This document shows, in pieces, positions 25,094 through 34,866 of a DNA stretch of 64,000 nt. The stretch is from DASVTR01 sp033855775 (lineage in GTDB: Bacteria > Acidobacteriota > Blastocatellia > Pyrinomonadales > Pyrinomonadaceae), in contig JAWVFT010000122.1 in assembly GCA_033855775.1 (NCBI GenBank), forward strand, positions 103,060 to 167,059. Reading direction: 5' to 3'. How positions within the stretch are numbered: the first letter of the stretch is position 1; each line of letters opens with the position of its first letter. The position numbers and the translations under genes are program-made. Below the pieces are notes generated by a model that worked only from the letters and a program-made list of their open reading frames with translations, was not told the origin of the DNA and ran no database searches.

Positions 25094-26503
25094 TCAAGGG
25101 CGGAGGTTGATGTTATAGGTTTTGATTTTGGAGTTGAGCGTCGTCGCGTTCATGCCGAGCAGTCGCGCGGCGCGCGATTGATGGCCGCCCGTCTGTTCAA
25201 GAGCGCGGCGAATGAGGTCGATCTCAAAGCGTCGCACTTCATCATAGAAGTTGATGCCGCGTCCGATGTCCAGAGCGGCGGCTCCTGACGGGCCGTCGCG
25301 CATGGCGTTGATGGCCGAGCGCGGGTCTGAGATTTCCGAGCGCAGGCACTCGCGCGTAATCTCCGTTCCCGGCGCGATGACGACGGCGCGCTCGACGGCG
25401 TTCTCCAACTCGCGCACGTTGCCCGGCCAGGAGTAGGCTTCGAGCAAAGCCAGCACGTCGGGCGCGAGTTGGTCTGAGACTTGCCGAGCGTTCTCTTCGT
25501 TATACTTGTGTATGAAATGCTGCGCGAGCGGCAACACGTCTTCGCGCCGGTCGCGCAAGGGCGGCAACTCAATCGGCACGACGGAGAGCCTGTAGTACAA
25601 GTCTTCGCGGAACGTGCCTTGACGAACGGCCTCTTTCAAATCAACGTTGGTGGCGGCGATGACGCGCACGTCAACGCGGCGCGGAGTGGTGTCGCCGAGC
25701 GGCGTAAACTCTCGCTCTTGCAGCACGCGCAAGAGGCGGGCCTGCGTCTCCGGCGGAATGTCGCCAATCTCGTCCAAGAAGATTGAGCCGCCGTCGGCCA
25801 CCTCGAAGAGTCCCTTCTTGGCGGCGACCGCGCCGGTGAAAGCCCCGCGCGTGTGGCCGAAGAGTTCCGACTCCAAAAGCTCCGAGGGAATGTTTGACGA
25901 ATTGACGGTGACGAAAGGACGGCTGATGCGCGGGCTCGATTCGTGGATGGCCTTGGCGATTAACTCTTTGCCCGTGCCGCTCTCGCCCGTAATCAAAACG
26001 GTCGAGCGCGCGGGCGCAACCTGGTCAACGAGACGGAAGACCTCCTGCATCACGTCGGAGCGACCGATGATAGCTCCTCTGTCAACCGCGCGACTCATCG
26101 CGCGCCGCAAAGTTTGTCGCTCTTCTTCCTTGCGCCGACGCTTGACGCCCGCCCCGACCTGCGCCGTAATCTGCTCGTTCTGAAAAGGCTTGCGGATGCA
26201 GCCGATGGCTCCCTTTTCCCAGGCGGCGATGGCCGTGTCGAAGGTTGCGTAAGCCGTTATCATCAGGACAACGGCGTCCGAGTCGAGCTTCAAAAATTCT
26301 TCGAGGGCGCGCAAGCCGCCCATTCCCGGCATCGAAACATCGAGCAGCACAACGTCGTAAGCGCGCCGCCCGTAAGCGTCCAAACCCTCTTCGCCGGTCT
26401 TCGCCAAATCAACGCGATAGCCCTCCGCCGCCAGCAGCGTCTCCAACACATCGCGCATAATCTCCTCGTCGTCAACGACGAGAACAGAACCTTTTTTCGC
26501 CAT
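25094..26503 (-). CDS. NtrC-type sigma-54 response regulator
   Basis: A 469-residue response regulator with three domains. The receiver (about 5-120) has VVDDEE and phospho-acceptor Asp55 in LLDVSMPG. The AAA+ domain (about 145-380) has Walker A GESGTGKE, the sigma-54 loop GAFTGA, Walker B GSIFLDEIG and the arginine finger region. A Fis-type HTH ends the protein (SRAARLLGMNATTLNSKIKTY). It would activate sigma-54 promoters on phosphorylation by the kinase encoded just upstream. The HTH is very similar to the stand-alone protein at 58118-58438. ATG at 26503 sits at the receiver start. Confidence 0.95.
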   Translation of the reverse strand: MAKKGSVLVVDDEEIMRDVLETLLAAEGYRVDLAKTGEEGLDAYGRRAYDVVLLDVSMPGMGGLRALEEFLKLDSDAVVLMITAYATFDTAIAAWEKGAIGCIRKPFQNEQITAQVGAGVKRRRKEEERQTLRRAMSRAVDRGAIIGRSDVMQEVFRLVDQVAPARSTVLITGESGTGKELIAKAIHESSPRISRPFVTVNSSNIPSELLESELFGHTRGAFTGAVAAKKGLFEVADGGSIFLDEIGDIPPETQARLLRVLQEREFTPLGDTTPRRVDVRVIAATNVDLKEAVRQGTFREDLYYRLSVVPIELPPLRDRREDVLPLAQHFIHKYNEENARQVSDQLAPDVLALLEAYSWPGNVRELENAVERAVVIAPGTEITRECLRSEISDPRSAINAMRDGPSGAAALDIGRGINFYDEVRRFEIDLIRRALEQTGGHQSRAARLLGMNATTLNSKIKTYNINLRP

Positions 26504-26545
26504 GCGTTCATTATAAACAAGGAAAAAGGGAAAAGGGAAAACAGG

Positions 26546-26612
26546 CAAGTCCAAAGTCTAAAGTCCAAAGTCCAAAGTCAGGACGATGTTTTTGACTTTG
26601 GACTTTGGACTT
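26546..26612. repeat. AAAGTCC heptad repeat between kinase and regulator genes
   Basis: Tandem heptads AAAGTCC/AAAGTCT (left) and their complement GACTTTG (right) form an imperfect hairpin. They fill the 114-base gap between the two-component genes. Same family as 35371-35456. Confidence 0.8.
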
Positions 26613-26617
26613 AGAAG

Positions 26618-29512
26618 TTAATCGCTTGCGGCTTGGAGGCGGGCGCGGGCGTCGGCGGTCGGCAGCGTGATGCGGAAGGTCGTGCCGTGGCCGGGCGCGC
26701 TCTCGACGGTGATGTGGCCGGAGTGTTCCTGCACGATGCCGTAGGTGACGGCGAGGCCGAGGCCCGTGCCGCGCCCGACGCCTTTGGTCGTGAAGAACGG
26801 GTCATAAATCTTGGCGACGTTTTCGGGCGCGATGCCAATGCCTGTGTCCGCGATTTCGATGGCGAGCGTGTCGTCATCCTTGACGGATGTTCGCAGGATG
26901 ATTTGCCCGCCGGCGGGCAGCGCGTCGCGCGCGTTGAGCAGCAAGTTGGTGAAGACCTGCTGGAGCTTTCCGGCGTTGCCGAAGGCTTGCGGCAGATGCT
27001 CGTCATAGCGGCGCAGCAGTTCGACTTGACTGTGGCGCAGTTGCGGCTCCAACAGTTGCAGCGTGTCGTCGAGCACGCGATGCACGTCCAGAGCGTTGAA
27101 CTCGGTGACGCTGCCCGTGCGCGAAAAGTTCAAGAGGTTATTAACGATGTCGGAGGCGCGGTCGGCCTGCCGCCGCACCTTCAGCAAGAGCGCGTGCTTC
27201 GGGTCTGTCTCCGGCAGCATGCCAAGGAGCATCTGCGTGTAGCTTGAGACGCCCGTCAGCGGCGTGTTGACTTCGTGGGCCACGCCCGCCGCGAGCAAGC
27301 CGATGGAAGAGAGCTTCTCGCGTTGCTGCAACTGCTCTTCAAGGCGCATCCGCGAGGTGACATCTTCGAGGACGACGAGCGCGCCGGTGCGCCCCTGCGA
27401 ATCGGCGCGCAAGGGGGCGAGCGCGATGTTCAGCACGAGCGAGTGGCCCGTGCGCGTGGCCGTGTGCAGCTTGTAGATGTGGCGCAACTCTTTCAAGTTC
27501 CAGCCCGCTTTGCCGAGCACTTGCCGGAGCGTCTCTGTGAAGTCTTCCGCGAAGAGGTCTTCAACCTTGAGGCCGTTGCTCTCGTCGCGCCTGATGCCGA
27601 GCATCTCTTCGAGAGCCGAGTTGCAGCGCGTCACGCGACCGTCCAGGTCAACCGCCAGCAGTCCGATGTTGATGGATTCGACGATGGATTCGTTGAACTC
27701 CTTCAAGAGCTCAAGCTCTGCGGCGCGCTCTTGTTGTTCCTGATAGAGCAAGCTGTTCTCGATAGCGACCGCGACATAGCCGGAGACTGTGCGCAGGATT
27801 TCCACGTCCTCCGAAGAGAGCAGCGCGCCGTCAGCCGAACGACCGAGGCCGATGACCGCGACCATTCGCCCGCGCACGACGCACGGCACGTAGTAGTGAA
27901 GCGCGCGCCGCACGAAGCCGGATGTTTGCGGCACAAGGTCTAGGTCGTCTGCGCGCACGACGCCCGTCTCGGCTGAGCGCGTGCGAATCATCTCTCGAAA
28001 GTCGGGCGGCACAATCATCGCCGAAGAGAGTCCGGCGACGCGCGCCACGCGATAGCCCGCCGACGAGCGTTCGTCTTCGATAAAGATGGCGATGCGTTCA
28101 ACGCCAAGGACTTGTTGCAGGCGGCTGACCAGCGCGTCGAGCAGCGGCTCAAGCGCGGTCGTGGACGAGAGCGTGCGCCCGAAATCAAGGAGGCCATTGC
28201 GCATGTCGTAGCGCTCGCCGTAGAAGAGACGGTCTGTGCGCTCCTGCAAGAATTTTTTAATCGGCGCGGCGAGCATCACGATAATCGTCATCGCGGAGAT
28301 GGCGACCAGCACCGGCCACGAAATCACGCTCGGAATCGCATCGAGGCCAAGGGCGAAGCGACCGACGACGATGACGACCGTGCCAATCATCGTCGCAATC
28401 GCTAACGTCGTCAGAGCGTAGACGGCGGCGCGACGGACAACGATGTCAACGTCCATCAAGCGATAGCGCACGACCGAGTTGCCGAAGGTCAGAGGAATCA
28501 GAATCAGCGGCAGCACGGCCACGTCCGTCATCCAGCTTTCGGACGAAAGGCCGAAGACGTAGTTGACGGCGTAGAAGAGCGTGAACGGCATAATCGCCAG
28601 AGCCGAACCCCAGACGACCCACTTCAATTGCTGGCGCACGACCGCCGCTTCGCTCTTGATAAAGCGTCGCACCAGCAAGAGCGCGCTCGTCGTCACAGCC
28701 AGCCAGAAATGGATGAAGACGGCTTTGTTGACGGCGGCGATGAAAGCTTCAGAAAGGTCCAGGCGGTCAATCGGGACGAAGTAGTTGAGAGCTTCGAGGC
28801 CGAGCAGCAACAGCGCAGGGAGATAGACCAGCAGAGCCAGCGCGCGCCGTTTGAAGAGATGATAGCGAACGGGATAGACAGCGCAGAAATGCAGGAAGAG
28901 CGGCGCAAAGAGAATGAAGCCCGCCTGCTTGAGAAACGCGATAGCGAGGTCCAGGTCTTTGAGCCTGCCGGTCGATTGATAAAAGTTGAAGACGAAGGCC
29001 GCCAGACAAAGCACGGCAAACGGCATGACGAAGGGCGCGCGCGCTCCCTGCTTGAACAGGACGAAGAGGCCGACGAAAAGCCAGACAAGGCCAATCAAGT
29101 TGATGTAAATCTCGTGCGTCGTCCAGGTGGGAATGGCCCCTATGTTGTAGAGGTCTGCTTCGTAGTAGCGCGTCTCTTCCGGGTATGACGGGCGCTCGAT
29201 GCGATAGGTCAGGTGGCCGCCGACGCCCGCGTCCTGCAAGTAGATTTGAACTTTGAAGGCTTGGTCTAGCTGCTCAAACTTTTTTTCGTCTTCGCTGACG
29301 GCGAACAGATGGTCGCCGGGAAGGATTCCGGCGCGCGCGCCTGACGAGCCGGGTTCGACCGCTTGCGCGATGACCTGCCCGTTAACCTGCGCCCATGCGA
29401 CGCCATCGGTCGGCGGAGACTTGTGCTTCCAGCGCTGCTCAAAATTGAGCACGCCCGCAGTCACGAGCAAGGCCGCCGTCACCAGCAGTATCCATGTTCG
29501 TGTCGTCAGCAC
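26618..29512 (-). CDS. Membrane sensor histidine kinase with PDZ, GAF and PAS domains
   Basis: A 964-residue sensor kinase. After an N-terminal membrane anchor comes a PDZ-like segment (about 35-115, GSSGARAGILPGDHLF), then a polytopic membrane region of about ten segments (about 130-430), a GAF domain (about 450-600), a PAS domain (about 620-720, LLAVDLDGRVTRCNSALEEML), HisKA with phospho-His746 in GVAHEVNTPL, and an HATPase domain with NLLLNARDAL, DTGIGI and GRGTGLGL. The start is GTG at 29512 with AGAGG upstream. It precedes the NtrC-type regulator and is its likely partner. The PDZ plus membrane layout suggests sensing at the envelope. Confidence 0.93.
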   Translation of the reverse strand: MLTTRTWILLVTAALLVTAGVLNFEQRWKHKSPPTDGVAWAQVNGQVIAQAVEPGSSGARAGILPGDHLFAVSEDEKKFEQLDQAFKVQIYLQDAGVGGHLTYRIERPSYPEETRYYEADLYNIGAIPTWTTHEIYINLIGLVWLFVGLFVLFKQGARAPFVMPFAVLCLAAFVFNFYQSTGRLKDLDLAIAFLKQAGFILFAPLFLHFCAVYPVRYHLFKRRALALLVYLPALLLLGLEALNYFVPIDRLDLSEAFIAAVNKAVFIHFWLAVTTSALLLVRRFIKSEAAVVRQQLKWVVWGSALAIMPFTLFYAVNYVFGLSSESWMTDVAVLPLILIPLTFGNSVVRYRLMDVDIVVRRAAVYALTTLAIATMIGTVVIVVGRFALGLDAIPSVISWPVLVAISAMTIIVMLAAPIKKFLQERTDRLFYGERYDMRNGLLDFGRTLSSTTALEPLLDALVSRLQQVLGVERIAIFIEDERSSAGYRVARVAGLSSAMIVPPDFREMIRTRSAETGVVRADDLDLVPQTSGFVRRALHYYVPCVVRGRMVAVIGLGRSADGALLSSEDVEILRTVSGYVAVAIENSLLYQEQQERAAELELLKEFNESIVESINIGLLAVDLDGRVTRCNSALEEMLGIRRDESNGLKVEDLFAEDFTETLRQVLGKAGWNLKELRHIYKLHTATRTGHSLVLNIALAPLRADSQGRTGALVVLEDVTSRMRLEEQLQQREKLSSIGLLAAGVAHEVNTPLTGVSSYTQMLLGMLPETDPKHALLLKVRRQADRASDIVNNLLNFSRTGSVTEFNALDVHRVLDDTLQLLEPQLRHSQVELLRRYDEHLPQAFGNAGKLQQVFTNLLLNARDALPAGGQIILRTSVKDDDTLAIEIADTGIGIAPENVAKIYDPFFTTKGVGRGTGLGLAVTYGIVQEHSGHITVESAPGHGTTFRITLPTADARARLQAASD

Positions 29513-29931
29513 AGATTCGGAATCCTCTCGTTACAGGTTTGGCGAAGCGTCTTCTGACCGTGTGAGCAGGAGCGGCGCTCGCTTTAAGCTTCGGGCCGCT
29601 TGCGAAAGCCCGTCGCTTCGACTCTGCCGATTTTAAAGGACACACTCCAACACCCTGGTTATCAAGGCAATCAATGTTCCAGTCGCGCCCTCTTCCGAAA
29701 GGAGCGCGCCGGAGCCTGACGCGCTCTACCTGAAGCCTTACGCGCCAGAGCGTTTCCCCGTTTGCAGGAAACTCTTAAGAGCCACGGAAAAGGCTGTCAG
29801 GGCCGGCGCGCATCCAAGTTTTCGGACGTGTCCGAGAATTTGGACAATAAAAAAGGCAAAAACCGCAGGAAGACAAAAGGCTCTCTCCCAACGGCTTTTA
29901 CCTTTTTACTCTCGAAGCCTTTGCCTTGACG
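29513..29931. other. Intergenic stretch of about 420 bases
   Basis: No gene seen. It should hold the sensor-kinase promoter at the left. At 29846-29912 an imperfect inverted pair (AAAGGCAAAAACCG and CGGCTTTTACCTTT) may be the terminator of the minus-strand barrel gene, though the pairing is weak. Confidence 0.35.
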
Positions 29932-31722
29932 CTAGAACCTGACGGCGATTCCGCCGCGCACGCTACGGCGCGTAGTGTTGATGGTCGTCAACGTTTCGCC
30001 GTCGTCCGTGCAGACCTGCGAGTCCAACAGATTGCGCGCGTCAATCAAAGCCTGAGCGCGCACAGGCAGCCCGAAGGTCGGCAACTCTTGTGTAATCAGA
30101 ATGCTCAAAGACGGGTCGTAGACGGCGAGGCGACCGGCGAACGGGTCAATGGCGAAGACGGTCGCGCCGGGCGAGAAACGAAAGACTGTGCGAACGCGCG
30201 TGCCTGAGCCGAAGTCTGCGTTCATCTGCATCGCCGCCGTCTGGAAAAAGCCGTTGTCGAACATCTCCGACGGAGCGGCTAGCCCGAGCGGCGAGAGTTT
30301 CTGCCCGCGCCCGAACGAATAGCCAGCCGACGCGCTGAAGATGCGGCTTACGCGCCGCGTGTAGACGACGCGCATGCCGCGCGATGCGCCCTGCTGGTTG
30401 GCGACCGAAATCAGAGCCTCGCCGCTCTCGCCCGCAAAGCCGTTGATGGGAGCGCTCAAAAGGCCGACGCCTCTGTCCGAGGTGGTGTCGAAAAAGGCCG
30501 TCGCTTCGACGCTCGATTGCTCATCGAGGATGCGCTCGGCTCCGAACTCAAGACGGCGGCTGCGCTCCATCACGGCGCGTCCGTCAACGAGCGCGACGGG
30601 AACGGAGACGGGCTGCTTGAATGTAATCGTGCCTTCTTCAAAATCCGTCCAGCTTTGCGTGTTCGTCTCTTCCTCGCCGCCGGGGGCGTAGGCCGCGCGC
30701 ACGCGCGTCCGGGCGTTAGCGTCAAACTGCAAGCCGAAGCGCGGGCTGACCGAGCGCGCGTTGCTTGAGCCGACAAAGCGCGAGTAGTCAAGACCGACGA
30801 CGATGACCACGCCGTCGCGCACGACCCACTCGTCAACCGCGCGCATCGAAACTTGTCCGAGCGTGTGTCCCGCTGCTTGCTCTTTGTCGGACGCGAGTTG
30901 GTTGATGCGCATTCCGCCGAAGCTCAGGCTGACGCGGTGCAGATTGTTCAGGCGCAAACGCGCGGTGGCTTCGAGCCTTTGCGGAGCGGTCGCGCCCGTG
31001 CCAGTTTGTCCGGCGACTATAAAGTCGAAGCCGCCTGCCGCGTGCCGCGCAAAAGCGAAGTTGACGCCCTTCGTCTCGGTCGTCAAAGGATTGGCGGAAC
31101 TCGCAAAATAAGTCTCCACGACGCCCTGTAGACGGGCAGCGCGCCCGCCTTCATCTGTCGGCTCGTAAGCGACGCTCTCAAGATTCTCATCATCGCCGCC
31201 CACGCCGTCTTCATCTTGCTGAGCCTCGGCCACCTGCGGCGGCGTGCCCGTGTCGTCTCCGTCTACCTGAAAGATGGAGCGGCTGCTGCGCGTGCCTAGA
31301 ATGCGCCACTTCGTATCGTTGCGGTCGCGGCGCCGCTCAGGCGCGGTGCGGCCAGAGCCGACGGGTTCCAGATTGAAGCGATAGACGAGTTCAGCCGAGC
31401 GGTGAACTTGAACGGAAGAAAAGAGGACTTCGCCGAAGCCTTCGGCGCTGGCGCGCAGGGTGTAGAGGCCGGGCGCGATCTTGGCCGTGTAGCTGCCGTC
31501 CGCCGAACTGAGCACTTGCTTGACGATGGCGCTCGCTCCGTCTCTGAGCAGCGAGACGACTGCGCCGAGCAGCGGATTTCCCTTGTTGTCACGAACCGTA
31601 CCACTGATGGTAGCCAGAGAGCGGTTGCCGCTCGCGTTGGCGGCAAAGGTCTGCGCCGCCCCGCCTGAGCACAACACGAACAGGGCGAGCAACGGCAAAC
31701 CAACACGCAAAGCTTTTCTCAT
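29932..31722 (-). CDS. Outer-membrane barrel with carboxypeptidase-regulatory domain
   Basis: A 596-residue exported protein. A signal peptide (MRKALRVGLPLLALFVLCSGGAAQ) is followed by a carboxypeptidase-regulatory-like beta-sandwich (about 40-125, ISGTVRDNKGNPLLGAVVSL), an acidic linker (about 160-190), and then alternating strands that end in GGIAVRF, a C-terminal aromatic residue typical of outer-membrane barrels. No TonB plug is evident, so it looks like a plugless relative of Oar/SusC-type receptors. GGAGG lies 10 bases before the ATG at 31722. The cargo is unknown. Confidence 0.75.
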   Translation of the reverse strand: MRKALRVGLPLLALFVLCSGGAAQTFAANASGNRSLATISGTVRDNKGNPLLGAVVSLLRDGASAIVKQVLSSADGSYTAKIAPGLYTLRASAEGFGEVLFSSVQVHRSAELVYRFNLEPVGSGRTAPERRRDRNDTKWRILGTRSSRSIFQVDGDDTGTPPQVAEAQQDEDGVGGDDENLESVAYEPTDEGGRAARLQGVVETYFASSANPLTTETKGVNFAFARHAAGGFDFIVAGQTGTGATAPQRLEATARLRLNNLHRVSLSFGGMRINQLASDKEQAAGHTLGQVSMRAVDEWVVRDGVVIVVGLDYSRFVGSSNARSVSPRFGLQFDANARTRVRAAYAPGGEEETNTQSWTDFEEGTITFKQPVSVPVALVDGRAVMERSRRLEFGAERILDEQSSVEATAFFDTTSDRGVGLLSAPINGFAGESGEALISVANQQGASRGMRVVYTRRVSRIFSASAGYSFGRGQKLSPLGLAAPSEMFDNGFFQTAAMQMNADFGSGTRVRTVFRFSPGATVFAIDPFAGRLAVYDPSLSILITQELPTFGLPVRAQALIDARNLLDSQVCTDDGETLTTINTTRRSVRGGIAVRF

Positions 31723-32187
31723 CGCGGCTAAACCTCCGGGTGCGCACAACGCGCCGGGCGCGAGCGTGCGTCTCAAGCGACACTTCGTTTCAGCCTCACG
31801 GCATGAAAGATGATTCAAGGTTTCTACCGGGTTCTACAAGCTTCAGCGGGATGGTGGAGACGTGCTCACCCTCGCTGTTTAAAATAAGGCCGGAGCGTTT
31901 CGGCATCGTCCGGCGATACATAATGCTCACCGAATAAATCATCCAGTTCGCAAGAAGGCGCTATTTTCCGCCAATCCCGCGCGAAGTGTCAAGCAAACTG
32001 TTTCGATTACCGGATGTCAGATGACGAATCGGGGTCGCGGGATGTCAGGCCCGCCGTTCAAATTCTAAACTCCGATGAAGGGCTTGCTGTGGCCGGTTTG
32101 CTGAGCCTTTTGCGGCATGTTAGGATGACCACTTAAACGAGACAAGCCACAACGGGCGCGGCCTCCGCCGATAGTTTTGCAATCCGA
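31723..32187. other. Divergent intergenic region of about 465 bases
   Basis: It separates the minus-strand barrel gene from the plus-strand M16 peptidase gene, so it should hold two promoters. Nothing else is supported. The peptidase start at 32188 has no clear ribosome site. Confidence 0.4.
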
Positions 32188-33468
32188 ATGATAGACCAAG
32201 TTAAAAACACCAAACTCGATAACGGGCTGACCGTCATCACCGAACACATGCCGGGCCTGCGCTCGGTCACGCTAGGCATCTGGGTCAGGCGCGGCTCGCG
32301 CCACGAGACGCCCGCCTTGAACGGCATCTGCCATTTCATCGAACACACCGTCTTTAAGGGAACCGAGCGACGCACGGCGCTCGACATCGCCATCGAGTCA
32401 GACCGCCTCGGCGGACACTTCGACGCCTTCACCACGCACGAGATGACCGGCTTTACCATGAAGGTGACGGACAGAGGGCTCGGGCAGGCTTTCGATTTGC
32501 TGGCCGACATGCTCGCCCGCCCGCGTTTCGAAGCCGAGGATTTGCAGCGCGAGCAGAAGGTCATCATCGAAGAGATGAAGATGGTCGAAGACACGCCCGA
32601 CGAATACTTGGGCGAACTCTTCAACGCCGCTTATTTTCCGAATCACCCTCTGGGCCGCCCCATCGAAGGCACGGTCGAAACCGTCTCCACCTTTGACCGC
32701 GAGCGCACGGCCAGCTATCACGCGCAGGAGTTCAGCCCGCGCAATCTGGTCATCACCGCGGCCGGAAACGTCCAGCACGAACAACTCGTAGAGATGGCCG
32801 CAGCCGTCTTCAACAGCAACGCTCAAGCGGAAGCGACTGCGTTGTCGAGCAATGGCGGCAGCGCGCCTCTGCCCGCCGCTCCGATTTTGATAGAGCGGAA
32901 GAAAGAGCTTGAGCAAGCGCATTTGATTATCGCCACGCCTTGGCCTTCGGCGCGTCATGAAGACCGTTTCGCGGGCAGTTTGCTGGCGTCCGTCATCGGC
33001 GGCGGCACGTCCAGTCGTCTCTGGCAGGCGATACGTGAAGAGCGCGGCCTAGCCTATTCGGTCGGAGCGGGCGCGAGCGCTTTTTCCGATACCGGCGTCT
33101 TCACGATTTACGCGGGGACTTCGCCGGACCAGTTGGACGAAGTGTTGGACTTGTCGCTCGCGGAGTTGCGCCGCGTCGTGCGCGAGAGCGTGAGCGAGGA
33201 CGAGTTGCAACTCGTCAAAGACCAGGCCGTCTCTTCCATCCTGCTCGGGCTTGAATCTTCGAGCATGCGCGCCGGAGCATTGGCGCGGCAGGAAATCATT
33301 CATGGGCGGCGCATCTCGCCCGACGAAATTATCAGTCGCCTCGAAGCCGTCACCGTCGAAGAGTTGGGGCGCGTGGCGCGCGAGTATTTCACGACCGAGC
33401 AACTCGCGCTCGGCGCGCTCGGCGACCTCAACGGCTTTCAGGTTGACCGCGCGCGGCTTGAGATTTAA
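32188..33468 (+). CDS. M16 zinc peptidase (processing-peptidase type)
   Basis: A 426-residue insulinase-family peptidase of the size of bacterial processing peptidases. The inverted zinc motif HFIEH lies at residues 49-53, and the third ligand Glu129 is at the expected distance in IIEEMKMVED. The second half holds the inactive-like repeat ending with the usual LIIATPWPSARHEDRF and RGLAYSVGAG segments, needed to close the chamber. There is no signal peptide, so a cytoplasmic location is likely. It is followed on the same strand by a small exported protein 42 bases downstream. Confidence 0.93.
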   Translation: MIDQVKNTKLDNGLTVITEHMPGLRSVTLGIWVRRGSRHETPALNGICHFIEHTVFKGTERRTALDIAIESDRLGGHFDAFTTHEMTGFTMKVTDRGLGQAFDLLADMLARPRFEAEDLQREQKVIIEEMKMVEDTPDEYLGELFNAAYFPNHPLGRPIEGTVETVSTFDRERTASYHAQEFSPRNLVITAAGNVQHEQLVEMAAAVFNSNAQAEATALSSNGGSAPLPAAPILIERKKELEQAHLIIATPWPSARHEDRFAGSLLASVIGGGTSSRLWQAIREERGLAYSVGAGASAFSDTGVFTIYAGTSPDQLDEVLDLSLAELRRVVRESVSEDELQLVKDQAVSSILLGLESSSMRAGALARQEIIHGRRISPDEIISRLEAVTVEELGRVAREYFTTEQLALGALGDLNGFQVDRARLEI

Positions 33469-33510
33469 GGCTTCGGCCCGTGGCCGCCGCATAAGTATTG
33501 AAGAGGAAAG

Positions 33511-33996
33511 ATGAGAGCCAAGCTCGCAGTCTTTATCATGCTCTGTCTCGTCGCGCTTGGCGGCGCGGGCGCGGCGCAGGAGAGGGCGGAGACGAAAGCG
33601 AACGTCCCGGCTGAGGTCATCGGCTTCGACTGGAAGTATCAAGGCTACGCGACGGGCGAGACGGTGCGCGAAGAGTCTGTCGCGCTCTCGACGAAGACGA
33701 AGCGGGCGGTCGTTTACGTGTTCAAGTATACGGCTCGCGTGAACCTGAAGAATCTGGCGACGAAGACCATCAAAACGGTCGAGTGGAACTACCTCTTCGT
33801 TGACCCTGAGAACGAGAAAGAGTTGAAGCGTTATAAGATTCTCTCGAAGCAGCAGATTTTGCCGGACGCGGCGCAGACGCTCGTCAAAGACATCTTCATA
33901 GACTTGAAAGAGAAGACGGGCCATCTCAAGACCGGCAAGCAGAAAGTGCAGCTTGCGCGCATCGAATACACGGACGGCTCAAGCTGGCGTCCATGA
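33511..33996 (+). CDS. Small exported protein of unknown function
   Basis: A 161-residue protein with a clear signal peptide (MRAKLAVFIMLCLVALGGAGA) and a soluble, charged body predicted to be mainly beta strands, for example FKYTARVNLKNLATKTIKTVEWNY, a FN3-like or NEAT-like strand order at best. GAGGAAAG precedes the ATG. No family is recognised. It lies in a run of plus-strand genes between the M16 peptidase and a metallo-hydrolase. Confidence 0.75.
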   Translation: MRAKLAVFIMLCLVALGGAGAAQERAETKANVPAEVIGFDWKYQGYATGETVREESVALSTKTKRAVVYVFKYTARVNLKNLATKTIKTVEWNYLFVDPENEKELKRYKILSKQQILPDAAQTLVKDIFIDLKEKTGHLKTGKQKVQLARIEYTDGSSWRP

Positions 33997-34041
33997 GAGC
34001 GGCGCGCGTGCGCGTCACACTCGTCCCCTTTTGCTGACAAG

Positions 34042-34866
34042 ATGAAATTCACGGTTCTCGGCAGCGGCTCGACCGGCAATGCAGTCCTCATCAAGGCAGG
34101 CGGCACAAGCGTGCTGGTGGACGCCGGGATGAGCGCGCGCGAGATTATCCGTCGCTTGCTGCTGATTGGCTGCGACCCCGCGAAGCTGGACGGCGTGATT
34201 ATCACGCACGAGCACGGCGACCACGCGGGCGGCCTTCGCGTCTTGCTCAAATCCCTGACCTGCCCCGTCTACATCTCCGGCCAGACGCGCGAGGCTTACA
34301 TCAGCGAGCATCGCAATGCGTCTTCGGATGAGCCGCGCAAGCGCGCCGACGCACTGCGCGACCGCACCGAAGAGATTGAATCGAGCAAGGACTTTCGTGT
34401 CGGGGCGATTGATTTTCATCCCTTCACGATTCCGCACGACGCCGTGGACAACTTCGGCTTTACGGCGACGCACGAAGGCGTCTGCGTCGCCACCTTGATG
34501 GACTTCGGACACATCACGACTTTGATTATGGAACGACTGCGCAACTGCGCGGCCATCGTCATCGAATCCAATCACAGCCGCGACATGCTCAAGGCGTGCG
34601 ACGTATACCCTTGGGAATTGAAGCAGCGCATACTCTCGCGCACGGGCCATCTCTCGAACGAAGATATCGCGGATTGGCTGCGCGACGGCTTTGACGGCAC
34701 GGCCAGACATATCGTGCTCGCGCATCTCTCGCAGCGCGCCAACAATCCTTACGTCGCCAAGCTCAACGCCGAGATTGCGCTTCAGGAACGCGCGCCGCTC
34801 TTTCGCGCCGAAACCGAAATCATGCTGTCGTTTCCCAAAGAACCGACGCGCTGGATTGAGCTATGA
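34042..34866 (+). CDS. Metallo-beta-lactamase-fold hydrolase, YycJ/WalJ-like
   Basis: A 274-residue MBL-fold protein beginning directly with MKFTVLGSGSTGNAVLI, typical of the YycJ/WalJ subgroup of probable nucleases or phosphodiesterases. Metal motif THEHGDH lies at residues 55-61; later ligands are in MDFGHIT and VIESNHSRDML, and LAHLSQRANNP closes the site. The last bases overlap the next gene as ATGA, so the two are translationally coupled. Known members are involved in DNA repair and envelope stress; the role here is inferred from the family only. Confidence 0.88.
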   Translation: MKFTVLGSGSTGNAVLIKAGGTSVLVDAGMSAREIIRRLLLIGCDPAKLDGVIITHEHGDHAGGLRVLLKSLTCPVYISGQTREAYISEHRNASSDEPRKRADALRDRTEEIESSKDFRVGAIDFHPFTIPHDAVDNFGFTATHEGVCVATLMDFGHITTLIMERLRNCAAIVIESNHSRDMLKACDVYPWELKQRILSRTGHLSNEDIADWLRDGFDGTARHIVLAHLSQRANNPYVAKLNAEIALQERAPLFRAETEIMLSFPKEPTRWIEL

